Shown: one piece after another, positions 24,989-32,557 of the stretch
Numbering within the stretch: the first letter of the stretch is position 1
How the letters are laid out: every line of letters starts with the position of its first letter
Origin: a virus
IMG/VR virus record: IMGVR_UViG_3300017960_000004
Coordinates: 1 to 47,380 of that record
Strand: one strand, 5' to 3'
Length of the DNA: 47,380 nucleotides
Position numbers and translations under genes: made by a program
Notes under the pieces: generated by a model
Database searches by the model: none
Told to the model about the DNA's origin: nothing
The model's input: the letters and a program-made list of their open reading frames with translations, nothing else

Positions 24989-25665
24989 GCCGAATCAGTC
25001 CTCTCCTCGAGCTCGAGCTCGAGCACGAAGTCCTGCCAAGCGCTGTAGATGGTGTCCCAGGTCGTCCAGGCCGCGTCGCTCGCCTGCTCGAGCAGGGTTA
25101 GCGGAGGCTGAGGCCCGCACTGCCGTTCGGTGCGCCTGCGCCTCTCGTAGTAGCTGAGCCGTTGCCACCGCCCCGGCCCCATCCACAGGCGCGTGCGATC
25201 CTGGCAGGTGCAGGGGTGCTTGAAATAATTGTCGCAGCTCAGCGCGAAGCGAGCGGCGGCCAGGGCGGCCGGGCCGGGGTGGTCGAGCACCTCGGGCGGC
25301 GCACACTCGCCGAGCTCCGGCAGCCGGTGAAGCATGTAGGCGGCGGCGCCCCCGAACGACCCCCTGGTGGTCCAGCGCATCGCCTCCTCGCGGTCCGCGG
25401 GCGGCGCGTGCTCCTCGCACGTCTCCGGCTGTAGCCAGCCCTCGGCGACCGCCCTCGAGTAGAAGCGGCGTCCCGCCCAGCCGTCGAGATCGTGGATCCC
25501 GATCGGCTTGCAGCGGCTCTCCCGCATGCACACGCGCTCGAGCTCCTCTCCGAGCTCCGGCCGCCCGACCGCCTCGGCGGCCAGGTAGGCAGCCTCGCGC
25601 GGTGTCACGTCCTCCTCGCCCAGCAGTCGCGGATCGAGCGCCAGGACCAAGATCAGGTGTCGCAT
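24985..25665 (-). CDS. Lysozyme-fold (lytic transglycosylase-like) protein, 226 aa
   Basis: After a short hydrophobic N-terminus, residues 44-65 (RVCMRESRCKPIGIHDLDGWAG) follow the lytic transglycosylase pattern in which a catalytic Glu precedes Ser (Glu49-Ser50), then a Gly-containing loop. The family cleaves the glycan strands of peptidoglycan; in virions it opens a path through the wall. Several downstream cysteines (SCDNYFKHPCTC) suggest disulfides and an exported or virion location. It is the second of two adjacent lysozyme-like genes. The assignment rests on the short motif, so it is moderately sure. Confidence 0.65.
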   Translation of the reverse strand: MRHLILVLALDPRLLGEEDVTPREAAYLAAEAVGRPELGEELERVCMRESRCKPIGIHDLDGWAGRRFYSRAVAEGWLQPETCEEHAPPADREEAMRWTTRGSFGGAAAYMLHRLPELGECAPPEVLDHPGPAALAAARFALSCDNYFKHPCTCQDRTRLWMGPGRWQRLSYYERRRRTERQCGPQPPLTLLEQASDAAWTTWDTIYSAWQDFVLELELEERTDSA

Positions 25666-25683
25666 GGGGTTTGAGTACCACCG

Positions 25684-26442
25684 TCATGCGACCCCCTGCA
25701 CGATCGCTAGCGCTTCCGCTGCTGTCATGTTCAGTGACTGCGAAACGGGCCGATCCACGAGCTCGCGGCTGTAGCCGAGCTGCTCGAGGCGGTCGCCGAG
25801 CTTGTTTTTGCCCGTTCGCTGGCGCTCGATCTCGTCGGGGCGGTTCATGCGCGACGGTGCGCGCATACACACACGCAGGTTGCCCCAGGTGGGCGTGGCC
25901 TTGAACGAGTCGCGGCGCATGCAACCGCGGAAGTAGCCCAGCAGCATAGCGAGCGCGGCGGGCGGGTCGAAAACAGCCCAGGGCGACATGCAACGCTCGG
26001 CGCTGCCCTTCGGGAACTGCATGAGGAAGTTCGCGGGGAGCTGGGCCCACAGGCCGCCGCTCCCGAAGTTGTACTGCTCGGCCGGATGCCCGCACGCCGA
26101 AAGCGCGTCGGCGTTGCGGTTGTAGGCGCGCTGCGCCGCCCGGCTTTCGCCCTGGTCGATGTTGATCTTCGCCCAGGGGGGCGCGCCCTGGACGACGCCG
26201 CGGCCCATGAGCGGGTTCAAGCCGCTTTCGCCCAGGGCCGCGGCCTCGAGGAAAGCCGCCCACTGCTGATCGAGGCCCAGGGCCTGCGCCATGGCGCGGA
26301 TCGTCGCCTGGGCCTCGCCGGCCTGCACGTCGGGCTCGAGGTCGAGCTCGTCGGGGCGCGTCTCGTCGTCCCCGCCCTCGGCCCCAGAGAAAGCCAGGCC
26401 GAGCAGGATCGCACCGGGGATCAGCAGAACGGCGGCACGCAT
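25684..26442 (-). CDS. Membrane-anchored lytic transglycosylase-like protein, 252 aa
   Basis: The N-terminal anchor or signal (AAVLLIPGAILLGLAFSG) is followed by an acidic linker and a lysozyme-like core: LEAAALGESGLNPLMGRG with putative catalytic Glu72 in the GES context typical of SLT/goose-lysozyme folds, then a Gly/Phe-containing segment (QYNFGSGGLWAQLPANFLMQ). It would cut peptidoglycan during entry or exit. It is followed after 18 bases by a second lysozyme-like gene, and its start ATG overlaps the 119-aa gene's stop. Confidence 0.7.
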   Translation of the reverse strand: MRAAVLLIPGAILLGLAFSGAEGGDDETRPDELDLEPDVQAGEAQATIRAMAQALGLDQQWAAFLEAAALGESGLNPLMGRGVVQGAPPWAKINIDQGESRAAQRAYNRNADALSACGHPAEQYNFGSGGLWAQLPANFLMQFPKGSAERCMSPWAVFDPPAALAMLLGYFRGCMRRDSFKATPTWGNLRVCMRAPSRMNRPDEIERQRTGKNKLGDRLEQLGYSRELVDRPVSQSLNMTAAEALAIVQGVA

Positions 26443-26801
26443 CAGTCGTCGCTCCCGCTGAGCTCCTGAAGCCAGGACAGAACCTTTGAACCGCCCGGCA
26501 CCACCGAGTCGATGGCGCGCCGGAAGTGCACCTCGGCCGCGCCCGCGTCTTCGGGGTAGTCCCCGCGCGGGTCGTTGATCCCGGTGGGCCGCCCGGCCAT
26601 GGGCTGCATCGTCTCGCCGTTGACGCCGATCGGGATCTCCTCGGGCTGGTCGGGATCGCTGAGGATCTTCAGGACGTGGCCGCCCAGCTCCGCGGCCATG
26701 GCCGCCTCGTCGCTCTCGGCCTCGACGCTGTAGATCGTCTGGTCGGGGGCGATAACGAGGATCGAGCCGGTCTTCTTTTGGATTCGGAACTGAATGAGCA
26801 T
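26442..26801 (-). CDS. Hypothetical protein, 119 aa
   Basis: A soluble 119-aa protein with an N-terminal alternating beta pattern (LIQFRIQKKTGSILVIAPDQTIYSV, about 2-26), an acidic helix and a flexible Gly/Pro/Asp middle, then a C-terminal helix (KVLSWLQEL). No family recognised. It lies between a signal-bearing protein and the anchored transglycosylase in the probable virion operon. Confidence 0.65.
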   Translation of the reverse strand: MLIQFRIQKKTGSILVIAPDQTIYSVEAESDEAAMAAELGGHVLKILSDPDQPEEIPIGVNGETMQPMAGRPTGINDPRGDYPEDAGAAEVHFRRAIDSVVPGGSKVLSWLQELSGSDD

Positions 26802-26828
26802 GGTGTGGGTCTGCCTTTCCTCTCGAGT

Positions 26829-27506
26829 CTATCGGAAGACGTAGCCGCCAAGGATCGTCGCGGGATGGACGACACCTCGTTCGCAGTCAGCGGCGAGCGA
26901 GTGGTAGTTGATCGCGCCAGGGCGCGCGCCTGAGATCGAAACTCCCTGCTGGTAGTCGCCGGTGTCGCTCGGGGCGCCGCCGGTGCCGGTGGGAGGGATC
27001 AGCGACGGGTCGCCGCCGGCCAGAGCGAGCTCGAGCTCGCTGGGGGGCGCGACGGGGCGCCCCAGGGAGATCAGGAGGATCCGCGCGGTGACGACCAACC
27101 TGAAGTACCACTTGCGCGCCGTCTCGGTGACCGGCGCGTACTCCTCGAGCACCTGGCCGGGAAGCGTGGGTATCTCAAGCCGCTGGAGCTCGAACGGCTG
27201 ATTCCAGCACGCGTCGGGCACCGTGTCGCTGTAGGCGTACAGAGCCAGCATGTACGGGTCGTTCACGTCCACCGTCGTGGGCTGCGTCTCGCCGCTGCGC
27301 AGCCTAGCGATCGTGACGGAGCCCTTGATCGCGGCGTCGGTCATTAGCTGGCCGAGCGCCTGCACGTAGGACGCGAGAGCCTCGGGCGAAAGGGCCTCGA
27401 GCGCGATGCCGCGGCAGTCGTCGGTGAGCGCGTAGCGAGGCGTGGCCCCGCCCTGAGTCAGCAGAGCGAAGCCCAGCCCCGCGGCCAGGAGCAGGGCCCA
27501 AAGCAT
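26829..27506 (-). CDS. Membrane-anchored hypothetical protein, 225 aa
   Basis: An N-terminal hydrophobic helix (LWALLLAAGLGFALL) is followed by a helical domain with two cysteines (DCRGIALEALSPEAL, DACWNQPF), a segment with a second hydrophobic stretch (LVVTARILLISLG) and a flexible C-terminus. The start ATG 27506 overlaps the LysM gene's stop. Family not recognised; the pattern of anchor plus ectodomain fits other probable virion proteins nearby. Confidence 0.7.
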   Translation of the reverse strand: MLWALLLAAGLGFALLTQGGATPRYALTDDCRGIALEALSPEALASYVQALGQLMTDAAIKGSVTIARLRSGETQPTTVDVNDPYMLALYAYSDTVPDACWNQPFELQRLEIPTLPGQVLEEYAPVTETARKWYFRLVVTARILLISLGRPVAPPSELELALAGGDPSLIPPTGTGGAPSDTGDYQQGVSISGARPGAINYHSLAADCERGVVHPATILGGYVFR

Positions 27507-28429
27507 TAGCTCAGCCTCGCCAGGAGCTCAGGGGGCGGGTCGATCGAACTCGAGCCGTCCGACCAGTCCACGTGTGCGCACGTGACTTGTGAGAACTGGC
27601 TGAGCGCGGCCGGGTTGACGGGCGGGAGCCAGAGCAGTCCGTAGTCGCTGCCACGCCCCGTGATCCGGCTTCCGTCCTGGGTGATCGCGCGGCGCGGCAT
27701 GTTCCCCTGAAGCGCGGACTTGACCGCGTTTTCGTGCCAGGGGAAGAAGGCTCGGCGCAAACCCATGCCGTTGACCCCGTAGAAGCTGGGGAACGTGTTG
27801 GAAAAGCTCGGCGACGCGTAGAGCGGCATGTTCCAGTTGGGCGAGCTCGTGATGCAGTAGATGTAGTCGAGCCGCCGCTGCCCGCCCTTGCCGTCCGCCC
27901 CGTCGTCGCCCATGCCGGGCACCGTCGCGTTCAGAGCCTGGCGCGCGATCGTGGCCAGGTTGTCGCCTTTCCGAATCTGATAGAACTTGCCGGGTGTCGG
28001 GCTCCCGGCCGGCGCGACGAGCTCTTCAAGAATCTCGACCAGGGTGTCGGCCTCGTTGCAAAACGCCTCCGCGCTGGGACTCGCCAGGAACGCCCCCACC
28101 TGATCCACGACGTACTGCTCGACGGCCTGGACGGTCGAGTCGTCGTAGTCCGGGATCGCTGGCCAAGGAACATCGGGGTGGAGCTCGCCGAGGACGCACG
28201 CCGAGATCGTCATTTGGTTTGCCTGGGCGCCAAGGCGCTTGGCGCAGTCGCAGATCGTCCGCTTGACGAGCTGCACGTCGTCGTCCGTGGTCGGCGTGGG
28301 GATCGGGCCCACGGGTTGCCGCTGGCCGCCGTTGCCGTTGCCGTTGCCGTTCCCCTGCTGCTGTTCGCCGCCACCTGCGGCTAAAAGCAGGACCACGAGT
28401 CCTGCCGCGATGAGTGCTCCGGTTCCCAT
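27506..28429 (-). CDS. Membrane-anchored protein with LysM-like domain, 307 aa
   Basis: The N-terminal anchor (GALIAAGLVVLLLAAGGG) is followed by a Gly-Asn repeat linker (about 26-36), a cysteine-containing helical domain and a LysM-type motif at about 149-167 (FYQIRKGDNLATIARQAL). LysM modules bind N-acetylglucosamine in peptidoglycan. The C-terminal 120 residues are aromatic-rich and unassigned. A wall-binding anchored protein next to two transglycosylase-like genes suggests a shared role in crossing the cell wall. Confidence 0.75.
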   Translation of the reverse strand: MGTGALIAAGLVVLLLAAGGGEQQQGNGNGNGNGGQRQPVGPIPTPTTDDDVQLVKRTICDCAKRLGAQANQMTISACVLGELHPDVPWPAIPDYDDSTVQAVEQYVVDQVGAFLASPSAEAFCNEADTLVEILEELVAPAGSPTPGKFYQIRKGDNLATIARQALNATVPGMGDDGADGKGGQRRLDYIYCITSSPNWNMPLYASPSFSNTFPSFYGVNGMGLRRAFFPWHENAVKSALQGNMPRRAITQDGSRITGRGSDYGLLWLPPVNPAALSQFSQVTCAHVDWSDGSSSIDPPPELLARLS

Positions 28430-28450
28430 GTGTCTTGTCTCCTCCAGGTG

Positions 28451-28951
28451 TCAGGCGGCGCAGGCCGATCCGTTGCAGCCGTTTTGCTTGGTGAGCTTCG
28501 CGGCGCTGTCGATGCGCTCGCCGTCGATGTAGGCGACCGCGTGAAAATCCAGGGTGCTGAGGGGGTCGTTGGGGTTTACCGGCTCGCCCACCGGCTCGAG
28601 GTACACGTAGGCTTCTTTGCCTTTCGCCCTCGCCGCGCCTACGTCGAAGGCGGCGGCGTCCAGGCAAGTGGCCTTGCCTCGAGCGATCACGGCCGGCGCC
28701 GGCCACCAGTTTTGACAGAGCTGCTGAGCCCCAGGTGGCGGCGGGGCGTACCGCACCGGCGGTTCCACGCAGGTGATACAGCAGGGCACCTCGGGGCGTT
28801 CGTAGCCCGCCATGGCCATGCGATCGGCCTCGAGGTGGCGGCCCACGAACCACTCCGCGTTGACGTTGGCCAGCACCTCGGCCAGGGCCATAAGGTGGTG
28901 CCAGCGGGCCTCAGAGGGCGGGGTGGGCATGTGTATCCGTGCTTCGATCAT
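28451..28951 (-). CDS. Transglutaminase-like cysteine protein, 166 aa
   Basis: From ATG 28951, the sequence contains GKATCLDAAAF (Cys96 followed by an Asp), an intervening strand (EAYVYLEPVG), then LDFHAVAYIDGERID (His137, Asp143). This Cys...His...Asp order and spacing matches transglutaminase-like peptidases and amidases, where Cys is the nucleophile. Additional cysteine pairs (PCCITC) are near the middle. It could crosslink or process virion proteins or act on peptidoglycan. It starts two bases after the capsid candidate's stop. The long in-frame extension upstream overlaps that gene and is rejected. Confidence 0.6.
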   Translation of the reverse strand: MIEARIHMPTPPSEARWHHLMALAEVLANVNAEWFVGRHLEADRMAMAGYERPEVPCCITCVEPPVRYAPPPPGAQQLCQNWWPAPAVIARGKATCLDAAAFDVGAARAKGKEAYVYLEPVGEPVNPNDPLSTLDFHAVAYIDGERIDSAAKLTKQNGCNGSACAA

Positions 28952-28953
28952 GC

Positions 28954-29871
28954 TTAAAACTCCAGGGTGAAGACGGCCAGGGCCTGAGCCAGGCTGCCGC
29001 TGTTGTTGACGACGCGAAGCCACCGGGCGACACCGGCGGCGGGTTGCTTGAGTCGCAGGTCGCCGCCGACCACCGAGCGGGTGAGCGGGGTTTCGGCGCC
29101 ACCCAGCGCGGGCTCGAGCGACCAGAACGCGTCGGTCGCACCGTAGACGCTGGCCTCCACCGTGTGCTGGGGGATCTTGACGAGCAGGTCGCCGCCGTCC
29201 GCAGGCAGCACGAGGAGCTCGGTGAAGCGAGCAGCTCGCCGACCGATCGGCGCGCTGGAGCTCTGCGTGTAGCTGGCCTCCATAAAGGTGTCGAGGATCA
29301 GGCCGGGAGCGCCTGTCGCCAGGCGCGGGCGTGGCGTGGTGAGCTGGCCCGACCGAGCGGGGTCGCCGGCAAAGGCGACGCTCTCCTCCGGCAGTAGCCA
29401 CTCGGCCTTGACGTGCGGCGACGGGAAGCTCGCCACCACCCCACCGCCCACGTCCACGACCACGCTGGTCTGGTTGGCGGTGTCGTCGGTCCAGGTAATC
29501 CGCGCCTTGAGCGCGCTGTAGGGGCTGCCCCGGAACTCGGAGGGGTCACCTGGCGCTGCGGTCGCCTGCGCGACGGTGCTCTGAAACAGGGTCGAGCGAG
29601 CCAGGCGCTCGAGCTCGCTCCGGTCCAGGGCCGTGATCTCGGCCTGCTCGTCCGCGAAGTAGCGCTGGATCTCAAGGGCGTGCAGCGACACCGTGAGCCA
29701 CTCCACAGCGTCTTTGCAGTCGGCGCGACCGTCCCGAAAGCCTCCGTAGGCGTTGAAGCTACCCACCTGCTCGGCCTTGGTCAGGCGAGCCCACGGATCG
29801 CTCACGAGGGGTCCTCGGATACGACTCAGGGCTTGCTTGTACTCGCCGCGCTGTAGGGGATTGCCGGACAT
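28954..29871 (-). CDS. Candidate major capsid/coat protein, larger partner, 305 aa
   Basis: A 305-aa protein with a helical first third (LTKAEQVGSFNAYGGF, ALEIQRYFADEQAEI) and a beta-rich remainder (ALKARITWTD, TSVVVDVGGGVVASF, ARWLRVVNNSGSLAQALAV). It lacks signal, anchor or enzyme motifs. I place the start at ATG 29871; an upstream TTG at 29946 would run through the 29906-29934 hairpin. Its size, its position after a hairpin and its pairing with a 181-aa beta protein resemble the large/small single-jelly-roll coat proteins of sphaerolipovirus-like particles. This is an inference from layout, not from sequence similarity. Confidence 0.5.
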   Translation of the reverse strand: MSGNPLQRGEYKQALSRIRGPLVSDPWARLTKAEQVGSFNAYGGFRDGRADCKDAVEWLTVSLHALEIQRYFADEQAEITALDRSELERLARSTLFQSTVAQATAAPGDPSEFRGSPYSALKARITWTDDTANQTSVVVDVGGGVVASFPSPHVKAEWLLPEESVAFAGDPARSGQLTTPRPRLATGAPGLILDTFMEASYTQSSSAPIGRRAARFTELLVLPADGGDLLVKIPQHTVEASVYGATDAFWSLEPALGGAETPLTRSVVGGDLRLKQPAAGVARWLRVVNNSGSLAQALAVFTLEF

Positions 29872-29905
29872 CGGTTTGGGTGTTGTCGAGGGGGCGGAGG
29901 GAAGG

Positions 29906-29934
29906 CCCCAGGACGCCCCCTCGGCGTCCTGGGG
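29906..29934 (-). terminator. Strong hairpin between the two coat-protein candidates
   Basis: CCCCAGGACGCC (29906-29917) and GGCGTCCTGGGG (29923-29934) form a perfect 12-bp stem with a five-base loop between the stop of the 181-aa gene and the ATG of the 305-aa gene. No T-run follows on the minus strand, so it is more likely an RNA stabiliser or partial terminator that sets different expression levels of the two genes. Confidence 0.75.
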
Positions 29935-29965
29935 TGGTGAGCTCAAGAAGCGAGCTCTAGGCCGA

Positions 29966-30511
29966 CTACGACTTCACGAAGTCGCCGGCGAGCGAGGCGA
30001 AGACGACGATCGCCTGGCCTGCGTCCAGGTTGGTCACGTCAATGAACGCGGGGTTCGTCGCCGTGATCACCCGCTCCCAGTACACCTCGAGGTAGGTCTG
30101 CTGCGCAGCCCACGTCGAGCCGATCACCGGGCTGTTGTCCGCGAGCTGGTTGTCACCCAGGATGCGAACGGCGGTGATCGTGAACGCCTGGGTGAACGCC
30201 ACCGGCGAGACGCCGGCCGCGGTCGTGGCGGTCATGTGGAGCCACCGAGCGACAAACTCCGTCGCGTTGGTGGGGGTGAGGGTGATGGTGCCGGAGGCAC
30301 CAGGGCCGAGAGCGGCCTGGCCGCCGAGGTGACCGCGGCAGTATTTGCCGCCGCCCATTTGCTCCGCGCACTCGGCGGGACCGGCGGGCACGGGGGCGGG
30401 AAGACCGCAACCGGGGCCGGCAGGGCGGGTGCCAACGCCGGAGCTCGGGTTGCGAGTGGAAACGGGGGGCTCCTGCCCCACGCCGTAGCCGTGGTGGTAG
30501 GGGTTGTGCAT
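29966..30511 (-). CDS. Candidate coat protein, smaller partner, 181 aa
   Basis: Starts at ATG 30511 with GGAG eight bases upstream, a strong site compared with neighbours. About 55 disordered Pro/Gly-rich residues precede a beta-rich core (SGTITLTPTNATEFVARWL, FTITAVRILGD, YLEVYWERVI, AIVVFASLAGD) consistent with a single jelly roll. No enzymatic motif. The gene is preceded by an intergenic region with two hairpins and followed by a strong hairpin, as expected for an abundantly made structural protein. The capsid assignment is inference. Confidence 0.5.
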   Translation of the reverse strand: MHNPYHHGYGVGQEPPVSTRNPSSGVGTRPAGPGCGLPAPVPAGPAECAEQMGGGKYCRGHLGGQAALGPGASGTITLTPTNATEFVARWLHMTATTAAGVSPVAFTQAFTITAVRILGDNQLADNSPVIGSTWAAQQTYLEVYWERVITATNPAFIDVTNLDAGQAIVVFASLAGDFVKS

Positions 30512-30697
30512 GGTTCGTTCTCCGTTGGGCGAGCTCTAAAGCTCGGTTGTTTGCTCGGAGTCTCGTGCGCCACCTCGGCCTGGGCTCCGCGGCATCCACC
30601 CTCGAGGGGTGGTGGAGCGGTTGTGCTCAGGCTCTCCTCGGCACGATCGAACGGTTGGGCCCCTCCGAGAAGCGGGGCCGAAGTCTTCGGGATCGGC
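30512..30697 (-). other. Intergenic region with two hairpins upstream of the 181-aa gene
   Basis: No convincing gene. It contains CCACCC-tcgag-GGGTGG (30596-30612) and, near 30660-30680, GGCCCC and GGGGCC arms ten bases apart. These could terminate the 114-aa transcript and isolate a separate promoter for the coat genes. No clear -10/-35 pair was identified on the minus strand. Confidence 0.5.
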
Positions 30698-31042
30698 CTA
30701 GACGACCTTCGCGCGGACCGTGTTGTAGAGCCACGCGGAGAGCATGCCGTTGCCCGCGTTGAGCAGCGGGTCGCTGGCCTTCTTGCCGGCCAGACCCGTA
30801 AGGCCGAGCACCACCAGGGCGCCGCCGATCCACAGGGTCTTGGGCAATTTCATCCAGTCGCCGGGAAACTTGGCATCGACGTAGCCGGCCACGCCGGCGC
30901 CGGCGAGGGTCAGCCCCACGTCCATCACGCGGCCGGAAGCGGTCGCGGCCTTCTCCTTGAAGTTCTTGAGGGCTTTGCGGGCGGAAACCGCCTCTTTGAC
31001 GGCCTCTTCCTTGCTCACGTTGCGCATCATGGGGATTGCCAC
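30698..31042 (-). CDS. Small two-helix membrane protein, 114 aa
   Basis: Starts at GTG 31042 (AAAGGA ten bases upstream; longer upstream readings lack support). A charged helix (SKEEAVKEAVSARKALKNFKEK) precedes two hydrophobic helices (VGLTLAGAGVAGYVDA and TLWIGGALVVLGLTGLAG). It is the first gene of the 22-kb minus block, directly ahead of the coat candidates. It could be a membrane-embedded virion protein or a holin-like protein; its charged N-terminus argues for a scaffold-to-membrane role. Confidence 0.65.
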   Translation of the reverse strand: MAIPMMRNVSKEEAVKEAVSARKALKNFKEKAATASGRVMDVGLTLAGAGVAGYVDAKFPGDWMKLPKTLWIGGALVVLGLTGLAGKKASDPLLNAGNGMLSAWLYNTVRAKVV

Positions 31043-31110
31043 TGAAACATGTTCCTTTGCTGGGTTGATCGGCGCGGGACCGCCGCGCGCAGGCACTACC
31101 TTGCACGCCG

Positions 31111-31217
31111 GTTGCGCCGTCTTGCAACTTTTTACGTCTTACTTTTTTAGGCAACCCCGGTTGTTCGCGTACTCCCCTGAAATCATAGGTTGTTTACGGC
31201 ACCGACAACCGGATACT
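31111..31217. promoter_or_regulatory. Divergent regulatory region with GTTG/CAAC operator half-sites
   Basis: AT-rich stretch between the 22-kb minus block and the 442-aa plus gene. It holds three inverted repeats of the same half-site: GTTGC/GCAAC (31111-31128), CAACC-cc-GGTTG (31152-31163), and GGTTGT/ACAACC (31188-31193 and 31205-31210). A plus-strand promoter fits TTGTTT (31190-31195), 16 bases, GATACT (31212-31217), so the third repeat overlaps the -35 and spacer. A repressor or activator recognising GGTTG would control the virion block and the plus gene together. Confidence 0.65.
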
Positions 31218-31228
31218 TTGAGCGTCAA

Positions 31229-32557
31229 ATGCTCGACCACCACGCAGACCCCAGCGACGAACGGTTCCCTCTCGTCTTCGAGGCCGGGATCCCCAACCCC
31301 ATGCGGATCCCCCCCGCGCCCGACGAGCTCGTGACGCACGTTCGGCAAAACCACCGCGGCCTCGACCGCGTGACGGTCAAGCTGCACGGGGGCCGGAAGC
31401 GGTACTCCCAGGTCAACGCTCTACGGATCGGGGCGAAGTACGACGAGCTCCCGCGCGCGAGCATCGACCAGATCTGTCGCGCCATCATGGCCATCTGCCA
31501 GGACCTCTACGAGGAGCGCGACCAGTCCATGCGCTTCATGATCCAGAGCCACGTCTACGTGAAGGCCACGGGCGAGCCGAAACGGATCTCCTGCCACATC
31601 GAGCTCGGCGAGTCGGGCATGTACGGCGAGAGCAGCGTCGAGGGCATTTCGCCGCCGGAGTCCACCGACGACATGATGCTCATGCACATTCGCGAGTGCC
31701 ACGTTCATATCCTCAACCAGAGCAGGATCATTCAGGAGATCGGGAAAGAGGCAATCGCCAACGCGGGCGCAGTCTTCCAGGCTCGCAGCGAGGCGCTCGA
31801 GGTGCAGGCCGAAGCGCAGCAGACCGTTCTGGACTCGCGCGCGAAGGAACGCGCCGAGCAGGCTCGAGAGGCGCGGATCGATCGCGTGGTGCAGACCGTC
31901 GAGAAGATTGCACCACTCATGCTCATGCAGGCCATGAACGGCGGCAACTTGCCCCAAGAGGCAGTGCAGCAGCTCGTGCCAGACATGGCCAAGCAGCTTG
32001 GCGCCGCCGCGGGCGGCGGGGTGCAAAACGCCATGGCAGCCGCCGGCGCGAGCGCGAGCTCGAGTCCGCCGTCTACACCCGCGCCCACGTCGGCGGTGCC
32101 GGCCTGGGCTCGCCAGGCCGCGCCCCAGGCCGCGCCCCAGGCCGCGAGCTCACCTGCACCCGCGACGGCGGGCGAAGGCATGGCGCCGGAGGGCCTGCCC
32201 CAAACGGAGGCCCCACACGTGCACGACGGGGACGGGCCCGACCCTACCCAGGAGCCACACGCCAGCCTCGCCTATTCCCTGTTCCAGTCGATCGAAGCGG
32301 ATCAGTGGGGGAAGCTGATCGACACTCTGACAAAGGCTCAGCTTCAGGACTTCCGTCGCTGCGGATCAGTGGAGACTGACGAGGCGACGATGCAGGTCCT
32401 GGTTCGCTTCGGATCGAAGCTGAAGGCCGAGCAGCAGGCCGCCCTGCTGACGATCCTGAACCCCCAGCAGCTTCAGTGGGTGATGCGTCTGCGTAGCGTC
32501 GCAGAGGCATGGCAGGCAGAGCAGGAGGGGTCGGAGCCGTCGGGCGAAGGGGAGTGA
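31229..32557 (+). CDS. Hypothetical protein with coiled coil and Pro/Ala linker, 442 aa
   Basis: From ATG 31229: an N-terminal mixed domain (about 1-145, including DRVTVKLHGGRKRYSQVNALRI), a helical coiled-coil-like region rich in Ala/Glu/Arg (about 175-235), a long Pro/Ala linker with repeated QAAPQAA, and a C-terminal helical domain (about 345-425). No Walker motif is present despite its length. It faces the virion block across the shared regulatory region, so it may regulate or scaffold virion assembly. Family unrecognised. Its 3' end overlaps the converging replication-like gene. Confidence 0.7.
   Translation: MLDHHADPSDERFPLVFEAGIPNPMRIPPAPDELVTHVRQNHRGLDRVTVKLHGGRKRYSQVNALRIGAKYDELPRASIDQICRAIMAICQDLYEERDQSMRFMIQSHVYVKATGEPKRISCHIELGESGMYGESSVEGISPPESTDDMMLMHIRECHVHILNQSRIIQEIGKEAIANAGAVFQARSEALEVQAEAQQTVLDSRAKERAEQAREARIDRVVQTVEKIAPLMLMQAMNGGNLPQEAVQQLVPDMAKQLGAAAGGGVQNAMAAAGASASSSPPSTPAPTSAVPAWARQAAPQAAPQAASSPAPATAGEGMAPEGLPQTEAPHVHDGDGPDPTQEPHASLAYSLFQSIEADQWGKLIDTLTKAQLQDFRRCGSVETDEATMQVLVRFGSKLKAEQQAALLTILNPQQLQWVMRLRSVAEAWQAEQEGSEPSGEGE

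Noticed and set aside
28451-29401. The 316-codon reading of the transglutaminase-like gene
   Set aside because: Its first 150 codons lie antiphase within the 305-aa capsid candidate and are Arg/Pro-rich; ATG 28951 gives a clean protein two bases after that gene's stop.
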